Virus record (IMG/VR): IMGVR_UViG_3300001685_000004
Span: 1-44,037 of that record
Source: a virus
DNA: 44,037 nt
Direction: 5' to 3' (one strand)
Below are positions 29,965 to 37,986 of the stretch, in pieces. Numbering within the stretch: the first letter of the stretch is position 1; each line of letters begins with the position of its first letter. The notes under the pieces were generated by a model that saw only the letters and a list, made by a program, of their open reading frames with translations, did no database searches and was not told the DNA's origin. The position numbers and the translations under genes are program-made.

Positions 29965-30731
29965 CAAACGAATTAGCATTTAATCTACAACAGATAATCG
30001 TAAAGCCTGGACTCATTGAATTCACAGAGTTTGACCGACTCAAGTCACAGGCTTTACAACTAGCAGAAAACATTGGACAAGTTGAAGTAACAGAAGAAAC
30101 TATCCAGTTCTCTAAGAAGATGTTAGCAGCAGTTAACACTAAAATCAAAGAATTAGAAGCAAAACGTATCTCCATTAAAAAGGAAATGCTTGAACCATAC
30201 AACACTTTTGAATCACAAGTGAAAGAGATCGTAACCATTGTAAAAGATGCAGACAACCTAGTCCGTGACCAAGTGCGAACGCTTGAAGAGCGTGAACGGG
30301 ATGCGAAGCGTGACCAGGTTGCTGAAATCTTTGGAAAACGGATTGGTCACTACATCTTTGGTGAAGTATTTACGTTTGAGAAGTTTATTAAACCTAATCA
30401 TCTGAATAAATCTACTTCTATTAAGTCAGTAGAAAAAGAGATGGTCGATTGGTTAGAGAAGATTGACAACGATTTAAAGGTTATCGGTTCACTTACAAAC
30501 AGTGATTCAGTTCTTGCTGAATATTACGATACAAAAGATTTAACAACAGCTATTAATATTGTAAATGATCGTGAAGCTATCAAGAACACTATTGTGGCTT
30601 CAAAGGTGATTAAGAATCAGTTACCTAGTGAATATGTGATTCAAATCACAGATGAGAAGGACTTCAAACTAGTAGAAATGTTTATGCAGAATAACAACAT
30701 CAAATACAAATCAAAGAGAGTGGGAAATTAA
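29961..30731 (+). CDS. DUF1351 family protein
   Basis: This 256-residue protein begins at ATG 29961 (MTNELAFNLQQIIVKPGLIEFTEFDRLKSQALQLAENI). The long coiled coil IKELEAKRISIKKEMLEPYNTFESQVKEIVTIVKDADNLVRDQVRTLEERERDAKRD (about 75-135) followed by a globular helical part is the standard pattern of DUF1351, common in replication or recombination modules of Firmicutes phages, often beside ssDNA-binding proteins and single-strand annealing systems. The role is unknown. A longer frame begins 60 bases earlier but has no ribosome site; the ATG overlaps the preceding stop. Confidence 0.87.
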   Translation: MTNELAFNLQQIIVKPGLIEFTEFDRLKSQALQLAENIGQVEVTEETIQFSKKMLAAVNTKIKELEAKRISIKKEMLEPYNTFESQVKEIVTIVKDADNLVRDQVRTLEERERDAKRDQVAEIFGKRIGHYIFGEVFTFEKFIKPNHLNKSTSIKSVEKEMVDWLEKIDNDLKVIGSLTNSDSVLAEYYDTKDLTTAINIVNDREAIKNTIVASKVIKNQLPSEYVIQITDEKDFKLVEMFMQNNNIKYKSKRVGN

Positions 30732-30732
30732 A

Positions 30733-31359
30733 ATGGAATTATTAACTCAATTAGAACTAGTAGACGTGGTTTTTGAAGATAGCAAAGCAGTATTGACGTT
30801 CTTGGACGCTGAACGTGGGGAAATTCGTGAGATTAACTTTAACAAGCAAGGTTATAACCAGGACACTAAGAAATTCGTAAACGATCCTGAAAAGGCTGCA
30901 AAGGTTGAAGAATGGTGTCAAGAAATCTTTGGCCTAACATTTGACCGTTTAGCTGAAGCGATTGGCGAACGTAAAGACATCTACGCTTATGACAAATTCA
31001 ATTCATTGTTTGAAGTGAAGATGGTCGAGAAATTCACTAAAGACGAAGAAGGTCAAATCTTTGAAACTGAAGTGCTGGAAATCGAAGATGACGGAAAAGC
31101 AATTCGCATCAGCTTTGACTTTGAGGGCAAGACATACGAATCAAAAATGAGTTATGCGGATTACATGGAATCACGCAAAGAGTGGTTCGTGAATCCTATC
31201 AAGAAGAAGAAACAGTTTGAGAAATTCGAGGACAAGTTCGGTATCTCAGTTGATAACTTACAAGAGTTACAAGGCAAGAAAATCATGTGTGAAGTGAAAG
31301 TGGCGTTCAGTAAATTCCCTTACGTTGAAATCAAACCATTCCCTAAGAAAAAGAAATAA
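30733..31359 (+). CDS. Replication-module protein of unknown function, lysine-rich C-terminus
   Basis: The 208-residue protein starts one base after the DUF1351 stop. It has an N-terminal beta-rich part (LELVDVVFEDSKAVLTFLDAERGEIREINF), a helical EKAAKVEEWCQEIFGL segment, a repeated beta layout in the second half (KAIRISFDFEGKTYESKMSYADYM) and ends in PFPKKKK. A pair of similar halves (EEWCQEIFGLTFDRLAEAIG and FEKFEDKFGISVDNLQELQG) suggests an internal duplication. Position next to DUF1351, before the polymerase, is where phages often carry an ssDNA-binding protein; that role is a guess. A strong terminator follows. Confidence 0.72.
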   Translation: MELLTQLELVDVVFEDSKAVLTFLDAERGEIREINFNKQGYNQDTKKFVNDPEKAAKVEEWCQEIFGLTFDRLAEAIGERKDIYAYDKFNSLFEVKMVEKFTKDEEGQIFETEVLEIEDDGKAIRISFDFEGKTYESKMSYADYMESRKEWFVNPIKKKKQFEKFEDKFGISVDNLQELQGKKIMCEVKVAFSKFPYVEIKPFPKKKK

Positions 31360-31370
31360 GCAACACATCG

Positions 31371-31394
31371 GACGGGGTAAAACCCGTCTTTTTT
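31371..31394 (+). terminator. Intrinsic terminator before the DNA polymerase gene
   Basis: The perfect stem GACGGG/CCCGTC with loop GTAAAA is followed by six T. No promoter is obvious between it and the polymerase gene, so polymerase expression likely depends on read-through. Confidence 0.88.
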
Positions 31395-31417
31395 ATAACT
31401 AAAAAGAGGGGAATTTA

Positions 31418-33070
31418 TTGGAGAATACAGTGTTTTTTGACATAGAAGTTTTTTCACACAATGCGTTTGTAGTGTTTAAGGACATTAATAAGAAATTGTT
31501 ACGAGTATTTCACAATAACTTTGTAGGACTTGAAAAGTTTATTGACGGTAAGACACTCGTTTCATATAACGGTTATTTCTACGATGACCATATCCTTCAT
31601 GCAATGCTTGATTTACGCACTCCAACACAGTTAAAGGCGTTAAATGACCGTATCATCGGTGGGGAACGGCCTAAGATAAAGAATTATCGTTTCAAATCGC
31701 TCGATTGTTTCCAACAAATAGACGTAGGGTTTCCAAGCCTAAAGAAAATTGAAGGTAACATGGGGAAAATGATTCTAGAATCCAGTGTTTCATTCGATAT
31801 TGACCGCCCATTGACTGACGAAGAGTTTACAGATGTCCTGGAATACTGTAAGTACGATGTTGACATGTTGGTGGAAGTTTATAAGCAGCGCATTAAATCA
31901 TACTTTGCCCCAAAAGAATCACTACTTGAGATGCTTGGAGATGATCGCGGCAGACGTTGGAACACAACAACACTTTCTGCAAATGTACTCTTGGACAAGC
32001 CATTGACAAAATGGTCAAACATTCGCGTACCTGAAGAAATGATGGACATTGTACCACCTGAAGTTGTTGATTTATGGCTGACGAAAGACAAAGGAAGTGT
32101 GACGATAAAGGAATTTGATTGTGAAATTGAATTTGGTTTTGGTGGACTTCATGGGGTTCATAATCGCATTAAACGTGCTGAAAATGTGAAACTGCTAGAT
32201 GTGGCGAGTATGTACCCGAATATTATCTTGAACATTGATGCTCTTGGTCCTGCGACCTCGAAATACAAAGATATTATCGACAAACGTATAGAAGTTAAGC
32301 ATACAGATAAAACCTTGTCAGATGCCTTGAAATTGGTTTTAAACAGCGTATACGGAAACTTGAAAAATCAGTATTCATTACTCAATAATCCTAAAGCTGC
32401 TTTATCGGTTTGTGTGTATGGTCAAATAGCTTTATACGATTTATGCAGACGGCTTTCACCATTTGCAAACATAATCAACATCAATACAGATGGGGTTGCT
32501 TTTATCCCATATAGTGACGATTACAAGACCGTTTGGAAAGATTGGGAGAAAGAATTCAATCTGACGCTTGAAGAAGATGACTTTGATTTACTTATCCAAA
32601 AGGACGTAAACAACTATATTGCTAAAAAAGGTGATGACATCAAGTGTAAGGGTGGGGATGTTACACGTTTTCATGCTGATGCTTTATTCAAAAACAATAA
32701 TGCTAGGATCATAGACATTGCTTTGGTCAATAAGTTAGTTAACGGAAAAGACATCATCGAAACATTAATGGAACATTTAGACCGCCCACATCTATTCCAG
32801 TACATTCTACAAGCTGGGGGAACGTATCAAGGAACTTATGATAACCAAGACGTAAAACACGCAAAAGTAAATCGTGTATTTGCTGCTAAGAATAGCGAGT
32901 TTTGTTTATTCAAGAAACGTCAAGATGGCGGAATGGTTCGTTTTGCAGATGCTCCAATGCAGATGTATTTGTGGAATGGTGAGTGTTCCGACATTGAAGG
33001 GTTTGAAAAGATGTTGGACTTAAACCATTACTACCAAATAATCACTAAGAAACTAGAAAGATGGATGTGA
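31418..33070 (+). CDS. Compact family B DNA polymerase with 3'-5' exonuclease
   Basis: The protein has 550 residues, starting at TTG after AGAGGGG. Exonuclease motifs are FFDIEVF (6-12), SYNGYFYDD (49-57) and YCKYD (143-147). Polymerase motif A is DVASMYP (261-267), motif B KLVLNSVYG (305-313) and motif C NTDG (356-359), which keeps the catalytic Asp but replaces the usual first Asp and final Ser of DTDS. Only about 40 residues separate motifs A and B, so the fingers are short. It should replicate the phage genome together with the adjacent primase-helicase. The N-terminal exonuclease looks intact, so proofreading is expected. A terminator upstream may keep levels low. Confidence 0.92.
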   Translation: MENTVFFDIEVFSHNAFVVFKDINKKLLRVFHNNFVGLEKFIDGKTLVSYNGYFYDDHILHAMLDLRTPTQLKALNDRIIGGERPKIKNYRFKSLDCFQQIDVGFPSLKKIEGNMGKMILESSVSFDIDRPLTDEEFTDVLEYCKYDVDMLVEVYKQRIKSYFAPKESLLEMLGDDRGRRWNTTTLSANVLLDKPLTKWSNIRVPEEMMDIVPPEVVDLWLTKDKGSVTIKEFDCEIEFGFGGLHGVHNRIKRAENVKLLDVASMYPNIILNIDALGPATSKYKDIIDKRIEVKHTDKTLSDALKLVLNSVYGNLKNQYSLLNNPKAALSVCVYGQIALYDLCRRLSPFANIININTDGVAFIPYSDDYKTVWKDWEKEFNLTLEEDDFDLLIQKDVNNYIAKKGDDIKCKGGDVTRFHADALFKNNNARIIDIALVNKLVNGKDIIETLMEHLDRPHLFQYILQAGGTYQGTYDNQDVKHAKVNRVFAAKNSEFCLFKKRQDGGMVRFADAPMQMYLWNGECSDIEGFEKMLDLNHYYQIITKKLERWM

Positions 33071-33074
33071 TTAC

Positions 33075-34877
33075 ATGTATATAGAATTTAAACCAACCGA
33101 AAAACATGCTGCGCAATATGCCGATGTAGCTGATTCACATGAAGCGTTTGAAGATGCAGGGTGGATTTTAAACGATAATGATTTAATCGTAGATATAGAT
33201 AATCTTGAGAAATCAAAGATTGAGAAACTGATTTCACTATTCAACATCAAGACACAAGTCACATGGACTACAAGGGGCGCGCATCTTTGGTTTAAAAAAC
33301 CTGTTGGCTTCAGAGGTGCTAAAAAGGTCTGTGCTTTAGGGTTTGAAGTTGAATATAAACACATGGCAAACACGAAACACATTACCATCAAACGCGGTGG
33401 CGTATTACGCAAAATCGAAAACGAGGGAATACGTGAAGATTTACCTGACTTTTTATTCTCTCGAAAGAAATTGGAATCGTTACTTGGATTAGATGAAGGG
33501 GATGGCCGAAATAGTAAATTGTTTACACATCGCATGAATATACACGCGATCAAGAATTGGTCCAGTATTCTACGGTTTATAAACAATGAAATATTTGCTA
33601 CACCTTTATCTGAAGAAGAATTTCAAACAATCAGTAGGGATGTGAAAATAAAAGCAGGGAAAGACGATGAACCTGAAGTGGCTGATTTCATGATGACGAA
33701 ATACAAAATCGTGAACTACCTGGGAAATATCTACTTCCATCAAAACGGTGAGTTTATTCTCGATGAAAGTAAATTAAGACGTTTGGTATTCAGTGAAGTT
33801 GGCGCACAGAAAACAAGATACGTTGACGAAGTTGTCAAGCAGCTACAATATCGCGCACCATTGGTGGATGATACTAAGCCTTTTGATATTAAGTTTCAAA
33901 ACGGGATATTACGTGAAGGTAGATTTATTGAAATTGACTACCAAGATTTCACACCTTTTAACATCGACATTGCTTACTATCCCGATGCTGAACCAGTGGC
34001 AGAAGTGGACGAGTATATTAATCTTCTGACAAACAACGATAAACAGTACAGGGATCGTTTGCTTGAAATATTGGCCCACCCGTTGATTGTGAACAAAGAG
34101 TTTAAACGAATGATGGGTAAATTCTTTATATTCGTTGGCGATGGTGGTAACGGTAAAGGAACATTGTTGGCGATCATTCGTAAGATTTTGAATCAAAAGA
34201 ATTGTACAGGGTTGAGTATCAGTAACATGAGTGATGAACGATATTTCACAACGATGCAGGGGAAATTGGTCAATCTTGGTGACGATATTCAAGACGAAGC
34301 GATCAACCATGAACAGATGAAGCATTTGAAGAACATTAGTACATGTGACTTTGTATCAACGAGAGAGTTGTTTAAACAGTCAAGAGAAGTTGAATTGACT
34401 ACTACTTTAATATTCACAAGTAACCACATACTAAAATCGTTTGAAAAAGGTGAGTCGTACAGACGTAGGGTCGATTGGTTGCCGATGTACACCAAGCCAA
34501 CAAAGAAGGATGGAAAGTTTATAACAAAACTAACCACTCCTGATGCGCTGGAATATTGGTTGAAGTTAATGGTTGATGGATATATGAGATTGTACACAAA
34601 CGAACGTTTCACGAATTGCGAACTGGTGAACAAGTTCAATACTGACTATCATGAGGATAATAACAGTGTGCTGCAGTATCTACAAGATTTTGATAAAGCT
34701 AGTTTCATAGGTCGCAGAAGTCCTGAAGCATATGACGAGTATGAAATTTGGGCTTTAGAGAATGGATTGAATGTTCAGAGTCGGAAATTGTTTGTTCAGT
34801 CGATCTACGATGTTTATAAATTAGTAGTGGGGGTCAAGAAAATCAACAAAAAGACTGCTCGTGTTTTCGTTGATTAA
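33075..34877 (+). CDS. Primase / SF3 helicase (D5-like)
   Basis: The 600-residue protein joins an N-terminal prim-pol-like domain (about 1-130; DIDNLE near 41, TWTTRGAHLWFKKP, TKHITIKRGG) with a SF3 helicase (about 320-480). Walker A is GDGGNGKGT near 355, Walker B LVNLGDDIQD near 398, and the sensor motif TTLIFTSNH near 443. The DVDN-like Asp pair and the HIT-K strand match the primase active site of bifunctional prim-pols. It unwinds DNA as a hexamer and primes synthesis for the polymerase encoded just before it (four bases apart). The gene-free stretch with GTAAC repeats directly behind it is a likely origin for loading this helicase. Confidence 0.9.
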   Translation: MYIEFKPTEKHAAQYADVADSHEAFEDAGWILNDNDLIVDIDNLEKSKIEKLISLFNIKTQVTWTTRGAHLWFKKPVGFRGAKKVCALGFEVEYKHMANTKHITIKRGGVLRKIENEGIREDLPDFLFSRKKLESLLGLDEGDGRNSKLFTHRMNIHAIKNWSSILRFINNEIFATPLSEEEFQTISRDVKIKAGKDDEPEVADFMMTKYKIVNYLGNIYFHQNGEFILDESKLRRLVFSEVGAQKTRYVDEVVKQLQYRAPLVDDTKPFDIKFQNGILREGRFIEIDYQDFTPFNIDIAYYPDAEPVAEVDEYINLLTNNDKQYRDRLLEILAHPLIVNKEFKRMMGKFFIFVGDGGNGKGTLLAIIRKILNQKNCTGLSISNMSDERYFTTMQGKLVNLGDDIQDEAINHEQMKHLKNISTCDFVSTRELFKQSREVELTTTLIFTSNHILKSFEKGESYRRRVDWLPMYTKPTKKDGKFITKLTTPDALEYWLKLMVDGYMRLYTNERFTNCELVNKFNTDYHEDNNSVLQYLQDFDKASFIGRRSPEAYDEYEIWALENGLNVQSRKLFVQSIYDVYKLVVGVKKINKKTARVFVD

Positions 34878-34925
34878 GAGAATACGGAATAGTCAGATTA
34901 TTGTAAGTCGGAGATGTTGGGAGGT

Positions 34926-34973
34926 CAAAAAGAGTGAAAGTTACGGCAAAAAATGTAACCTTTGCTCTTTTTG
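34926..34973. repeat. Large imperfect hairpin at the start of the origin region
   Basis: CAAAAAGAG (34926-34934) and CTCTTTTTG (34965-34973) are perfect inverted arms, and inside them GTTAC (34940) faces GTAAC (34955). It also ends in a T-run, so it may terminate the primase-helicase transcript as well. Confidence 0.7.
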
Positions 34974-35236
34974 TAACCAAAATGTAACCACTGTACTCTT
35001 ACTCTCTCTAGGTAAATCTCTATAAGGTTACAAAGTTACATAAATATATACTAATCCATACTATACTCAATTCCTTTGATTGAAACATCTAGATGTTTGG
35101 TTTGTTAATATATAGCTCTTGAAATTAGAGAAAAAAGTGTGTTTTTGTAACTTTTGTTCTATAACCGTTGGGAGAGTAAGGGTTGAGAGGTTTGGACGAG
35201 TGAATGAAACCGTAACTTCGGTTATATTCTTGTAAC
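34940..35236. other. Probable replication origin with GTAAC iterons
   Basis: GTAAC or its complement GTTAC occurs nine times: 34940, 34955, 34973, 34984, 35027, 35035, 35147, 35212 and 35232. Most copies are flanked by T-runs (TTTTTGTAAC or TGTAACC). The stretch 34878-35271 has no gene, is AT-rich, and lies directly behind the primase-helicase gene, where siphophage origins commonly sit. The region also has ATATATA-type easily melted tracts (35040-35055 and 35106-35114). Confidence 0.6.
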
Positions 35237-35271
35237 TTTGAACATATATGCAGAAACTTCCAAAATAGTAA

Positions 35272-35301
35272 TTGACTTTAATTGACTTGCTGATTTATAA
35301 T
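35272..35301 (+). promoter_or_regulatory. Promoter of the RHH gene and downstream unit
   Basis: TTGACT (35272-35277) and TATAAT (35296-35301) are 18 bases apart. TTGACTT is repeated at 35282-35288. A variant of the dispersed box (GATTTATAATAGACTT, 35292-35307) covers the -10. Confidence 0.65.
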
Positions 35302-35324
35302 AGACTTTAAGGAGGTCGAAACTA

Positions 35325-35480
35325 TTGACAATCAACAAACAAAACATGCAAGTCTGTATCGTACTACCACGATCCATAGTAAACAAAGTAGACAAAGAAG
35401 CTGAAAAAGCCTTCACCAGTCGCAGCAGTCGGTTGGCTAAGATTATTGTGGAGCATTATTTGAGAGGAGAACAATCATGA
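35325..35480 (+). CDS. Ribbon-helix-helix (CopG-like) DNA-binding protein
   Basis: The 51-residue product starts at TTG nine bases behind AAGGAGG. The pattern MQVCIVLPRSIVNKVDKEAEKAF-TSRSSRLAKIIVEHYL gives the beta strand, first helix, turn with Ser/Arg and second helix of the RHH fold. It is the first gene after the candidate origin, behind its own promoter, and overlaps the next ATG. By position it may regulate its promoter or control replication from the origin, as CopG-like proteins do on plasmids; this is inferred. Confidence 0.8.
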   Translation: MTINKQNMQVCIVLPRSIVNKVDKEAEKAFTSRSSRLAKIIVEHYLRGEQS

Positions 35481-35731
35481 CAACTCAAGCTTACGGCAGA
35501 AACTACTCAAACAAACTAACCATTCAACGAGTAAACGAATATGAATTAGATTTTGCGATTGAGGAATTGGAGAAACGTGGTTATGAGTTAATGGGTCGCG
35601 GTGTGGACGAAAAGGATATTAAACAATTTGGATTCAACAAAGATACACGTGGTCCTAAGATGAGTTTTTCGGGTAGTGATGTTCATAAGAAATGTTGGGC
35701 GAGGTTGAAGAAGGTTGAGGTGACGGTATGA
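35477..35731 (+). CDS. Small hypothetical protein
   Basis: The 84-residue protein has a basic polar N-terminus, a helix ELDFAIEELEKRGYELMGRG, and a Lys-rich C-terminus (KKCWARLKKVEVTV). The alternating EELEKRGYEL segment resembles short DNA-mimic or small RNA-binding phage proteins, but no assignment is possible. It overlaps the RHH stop and the methyltransferase start by four bases each, so the three genes form one unit. Confidence 0.75.
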   Translation: MTTQAYGRNYSNKLTIQRVNEYELDFAIEELEKRGYELMGRGVDEKDIKQFGFNKDTRGPKMSFSGSDVHKKCWARLKKVEVTV

Positions 35732-36435
35732 ATAAAATTATTAACGGTGATTGTCTAAACTTGATGCGTGAAAACCTGGAAGAAAATAGTGTAGACTGCA
35801 TCGTCACAAGTCCGCCTTACAATTTAGGAGGAGACTTTCACACAATGGTAGCAGGTAAAAGAGTGACTTACGGTGATTACAAAAGTCCTTATAACGACAA
35901 GTTGACCGAAACAGATTATCAAGATTGGCAGTTAGAAGTCTTGAACGAGTGTTATAGAGTGTTAAAGCAAGATGGCTTTATGTTTTACAATCACAAGAAC
36001 CGAATTGTAAAAGGTGAAGTTATAACTCCATTTGAATGGATTCAAAAAAGTGAATTTAGTATCAGTCAAGTGTTAGTAATGAATTTGAAATCGACCGCAA
36101 ACGTGGACAAGCGTAGATTTTTCCCAGTACATGAACTGATATTTGTACTTACAAAAACTAAGGGTACTAAATTGAATAATCATGAGTGTCTGACAGATGT
36201 GTGGGAAGCTAAGAAAGTTCCAAGAAGAATTAGCGGACACCCTGCAACGTTTCACGTAGACATACCAAGACGATGTATAAACGCAAGCACAGTTGAAGGT
36301 GATTTAGTATTCGATCCATTTATGGGTAGTGGAACAACCGCAGTAGCAGCAAAAGAACTAAATAGAAATTATTTAGGTTATGAAATTAGTGAAGAATATC
36401 ATACAAGTGCAAACATGCGTTTAATTAACACCTAG
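35728..36435 (+). CDS. Orphan DNA methyltransferase (SPPY class, probably N4-cytosine)
   Basis: The 235-residue enzyme has catalytic motif IV TSPPY (residues 27-31) near the N-terminus and the AdoMet-binding motif I FDPFMGSGTTAVAA near 195, the beta-class permuted order. SPPY is commonly seen in N4-cytosine methyltransferases, though some N6-adenine enzymes also have it. The middle (about 80-170) is the likely target-recognition part. No restriction enzyme is next to it, so it probably protects phage DNA against a host system or marks DNA for regulation. It follows the RHH and a small gene within one transcription unit. Confidence 0.9.
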   Translation: MNKIINGDCLNLMRENLEENSVDCIVTSPPYNLGGDFHTMVAGKRVTYGDYKSPYNDKLTETDYQDWQLEVLNECYRVLKQDGFMFYNHKNRIVKGEVITPFEWIQKSEFSISQVLVMNLKSTANVDKRRFFPVHELIFVLTKTKGTKLNNHECLTDVWEAKKVPRRISGHPATFHVDIPRRCINASTVEGDLVFDPFMGSGTTAVAAKELNRNYLGYEISEEYHTSANMRLINT

Positions 36436-36486
36436 CAACACGCACAACACGTTTTAACTATCAAGATAGACAATTGTGCCAAGGGA

Positions 36487-36514
36487 TTGTTATGAGCTTT
36501 AAACTGATTATAAA
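36487..36514 (+). promoter_or_regulatory. Probable promoter after the methyltransferase
   Basis: TTGTTA (36487-36492) and TATAAA (36509-36514) are 16 bases apart. A copy of the dispersed box (GATTATAAATAGCTTT, 36506-36521) overlaps the -10. Confidence 0.45.
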
Positions 36515-36539
36515 TAGCTTTTAATGAGGAGGATGTATT

Positions 36540-36752
36540 TTGGCTAGATTAACACTCGAAGAAACGATGAATAACTTGAAAGCTGAACTCAAACGCGAAA
36601 AAGCTAAACGTGAAGAATCGGAGTATCGACATGCGGTAACTGCTGAAGCACTCGAAAACCTACTTGACGGTAACCCATTTATTACACTTGAGTGGGCTGA
36701 ATTACGGATGGCTGGTAGAAAAGCATTGAATGGAGTTGAACAAGTTGACTGA
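36540..36752 (+). CDS. Small coiled-coil protein
   Basis: The product has 70 residues starting at TTG seven bases behind GAGGAGG. Residues 5-35 form a basic coiled coil (LEETMNNLKAELKREKAKREESEYRH). The rest is helical with a short aromatic segment (PFITLEWAELRMAG). No family recognised. It overlaps the next gene by eight bases. Confidence 0.7.
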   Translation: MARLTLEETMNNLKAELKREKAKREESEYRHAVTAEALENLLDGNPFITLEWAELRMAGRKALNGVEQVD

Positions 36753-36936
36753 CGCCAATCGTTTCGAATACCTAACCAACTACTTCCATGACCAACTATT
36801 TGCAGATAGCTGCACGATCAGTCGCACGAATTTTAATTTTCTGTTGAACAGTCATAACAAGTATTTGAAGGTGAAGGAAGAGAATCGGCAGTTGAAGTTG
36901 AAGGTTAAGATGTTAGAAATGGGGGAGAGAGTATGA
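36745..36936 (+). CDS. Small helical protein
   Basis: The product has 63 residues from the TTG at 36745, nine bases behind GGAG: MTDANRFEYLTNYFHDQLFADSCTISRTNFNFLL and a C-terminal coiled coil (YLKVKEENRQLKLKVKMLEMG). An in-frame ATG 15 bases earlier has no ribosome site. No family recognised. Its stop overlaps the next ATG. Confidence 0.65.
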   Translation: MTDANRFEYLTNYFHDQLFADSCTISRTNFNFLLNSHNKYLKVKEENRQLKLKVKMLEMGERV

Positions 36937-37148
36937 ACTACACAACTGTATATGTGCATTTCAACGGTGCATCAAATAACTATTACTTCGATGTGGAATT
37001 TGAAGATTTCAAAGAAAAATTTAAACGTTCAATAGCTGCGGTAGAATATTTTCAAGGTGATGATACAAGTGGTAACTTAATAACAATTTGCCCTCAACAA
37101 TGTGGAGTGGTTGAAATTGTTCCAAGAAAGAAAAGTACGATAACATGA
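36933..37148 (+). CDS. Small hypothetical protein
   Basis: The product has 71 residues: MNYTTVYVHFNGASNNYYFDVEFEDFKEKFKRSIAAVEYFQGDDTSGNLI, mainly beta strands with one helix, ending in a basic RKKST tail. GGGGGAGAG precedes the ATG. No named family. It is translationally coupled on both sides (four-base overlaps). Confidence 0.7.
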   Translation: MNYTTVYVHFNGASNNYYFDVEFEDFKEKFKRSIAAVEYFQGDDTSGNLITICPQQCGVVEIVPRKKSTIT

Positions 37149-37630
37149 CCACACGCCAACAAAAACGGGAAAAACGCAGCCAATTAATCCATCAGTTGCA
37201 ACGATTGGAAATACAACATCAGTTAATTAGCGGTACGGACTTCATCATCTCTCAATGTGAAGGGTGTGAGATATGCACGAAGATACGCGCTATTGGTGAG
37301 GAATTATCGCCATCGAATGTGGATATTTGTACAGCATCAGGTTTGACTGTTGAACGGTATCACGAATTATGCAAGACAGGCATTTCAGATAAAGAAATCG
37401 CAATTGAAATCATGGTGTCGCCAAACTCTTTGAAGAATTGGAAGCAGAAATTTAATGTTACACGTAAGCGATTGAGTTTTGATTTGTCTATTGATGTCTA
37501 CAATGGAATGCGTGAACAAGGATTAACCAATGCGGAAATAGCTAAACAGTTAAATACCAGTATTCGTGTGTTGGGTAGATGGACGGCTAAGAATAAAGAG
37601 ATTATTAGATTGAGAGGGATGATTGGATGA
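37145..37630 (+). CDS. Zn-finger protein with two helix-turn-helix motifs
   Basis: The 161-residue protein begins with a helical basic part, then CEGCEIC (about 38-44), a compact metal-binding motif, then two homeodomain-like HTH units: ISDKEIAIEIMVSPNSLKNWKQKF (about 83-106) and LTNAEIAKQLNTSIRVLGRWTAKN (about 125-148). Proteins of this kind are frequent in early regions of Bacillales phages and are assumed to bind DNA and regulate transcription. It is in the unit leading to the dUTPase. The RinA-like gene lies 1.5 kb further, so it might act on the same late promoter, but no site can be named. Confidence 0.8.
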   Translation: MTTRQQKREKRSQLIHQLQRLEIQHQLISGTDFIISQCEGCEICTKIRAIGEELSPSNVDICTASGLTVERYHELCKTGISDKEIAIEIMVSPNSLKNWKQKFNVTRKRLSFDLSIDVYNGMREQGLTNAEIAKQLNTSIRVLGRWTAKNKEIIRLRGMIG

Positions 37631-37986
37631 CTTCACCATACAACGTTAAACACACAATGCCTGTAATAGACTTTGAATGGCCTGCATTAACGGAATACGA
37701 TTTAACACAAGCGAATAAAAGACCTGTGGAAGCAACAACCATAGAATTAGATGCGGAAATTGAACAATTAAAATCAGATTTAGCGTTTAATAAACAAACA
37801 TTAATCAACTATCAAAATAGTACACAAGTGTATATTGATGATTATAAGAATTTAGAAGTGGATTATAAGAATAGTCAATTCGCAAACAAGAACCTACAAG
37901 CACAAGTAAACCAAATACCAGCATTAAAACGCACCATACAATTTTTGATGAGTGAGCATTTAGATATTAGGTTGGGGGACGAGTAG
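37627..37986 (+). CDS. Coiled-coil protein, unknown function
   Basis: The 119-residue protein is Asn/Gln-rich in its middle (QLKSDLAFNKQTLINYQNSTQVYIDDYKNLEVDYKNSQFANKNLQAQVNQI) and forms one long coiled coil between about 45 and 105. It opens with a Pro/Trp-rich stretch (FEWPALTEYDL). No family recognised. It is coupled by a four-base overlap to the preceding HTH gene and directly abuts the dUTPase start. Confidence 0.72.
   Translation: MTSPYNVKHTMPVIDFEWPALTEYDLTQANKRPVEATTIELDAEIEQLKSDLAFNKQTLINYQNSTQVYIDDYKNLEVDYKNSQFANKNLQAQVNQIPALKRTIQFLMSEHLDIRLGDE

Noticed and set aside
33071-33586. 171-codon minus-strand frame inside the primase-helicase gene
   Set aside because: It opposes a gene with clear primase motifs and lacks a ribosome site.
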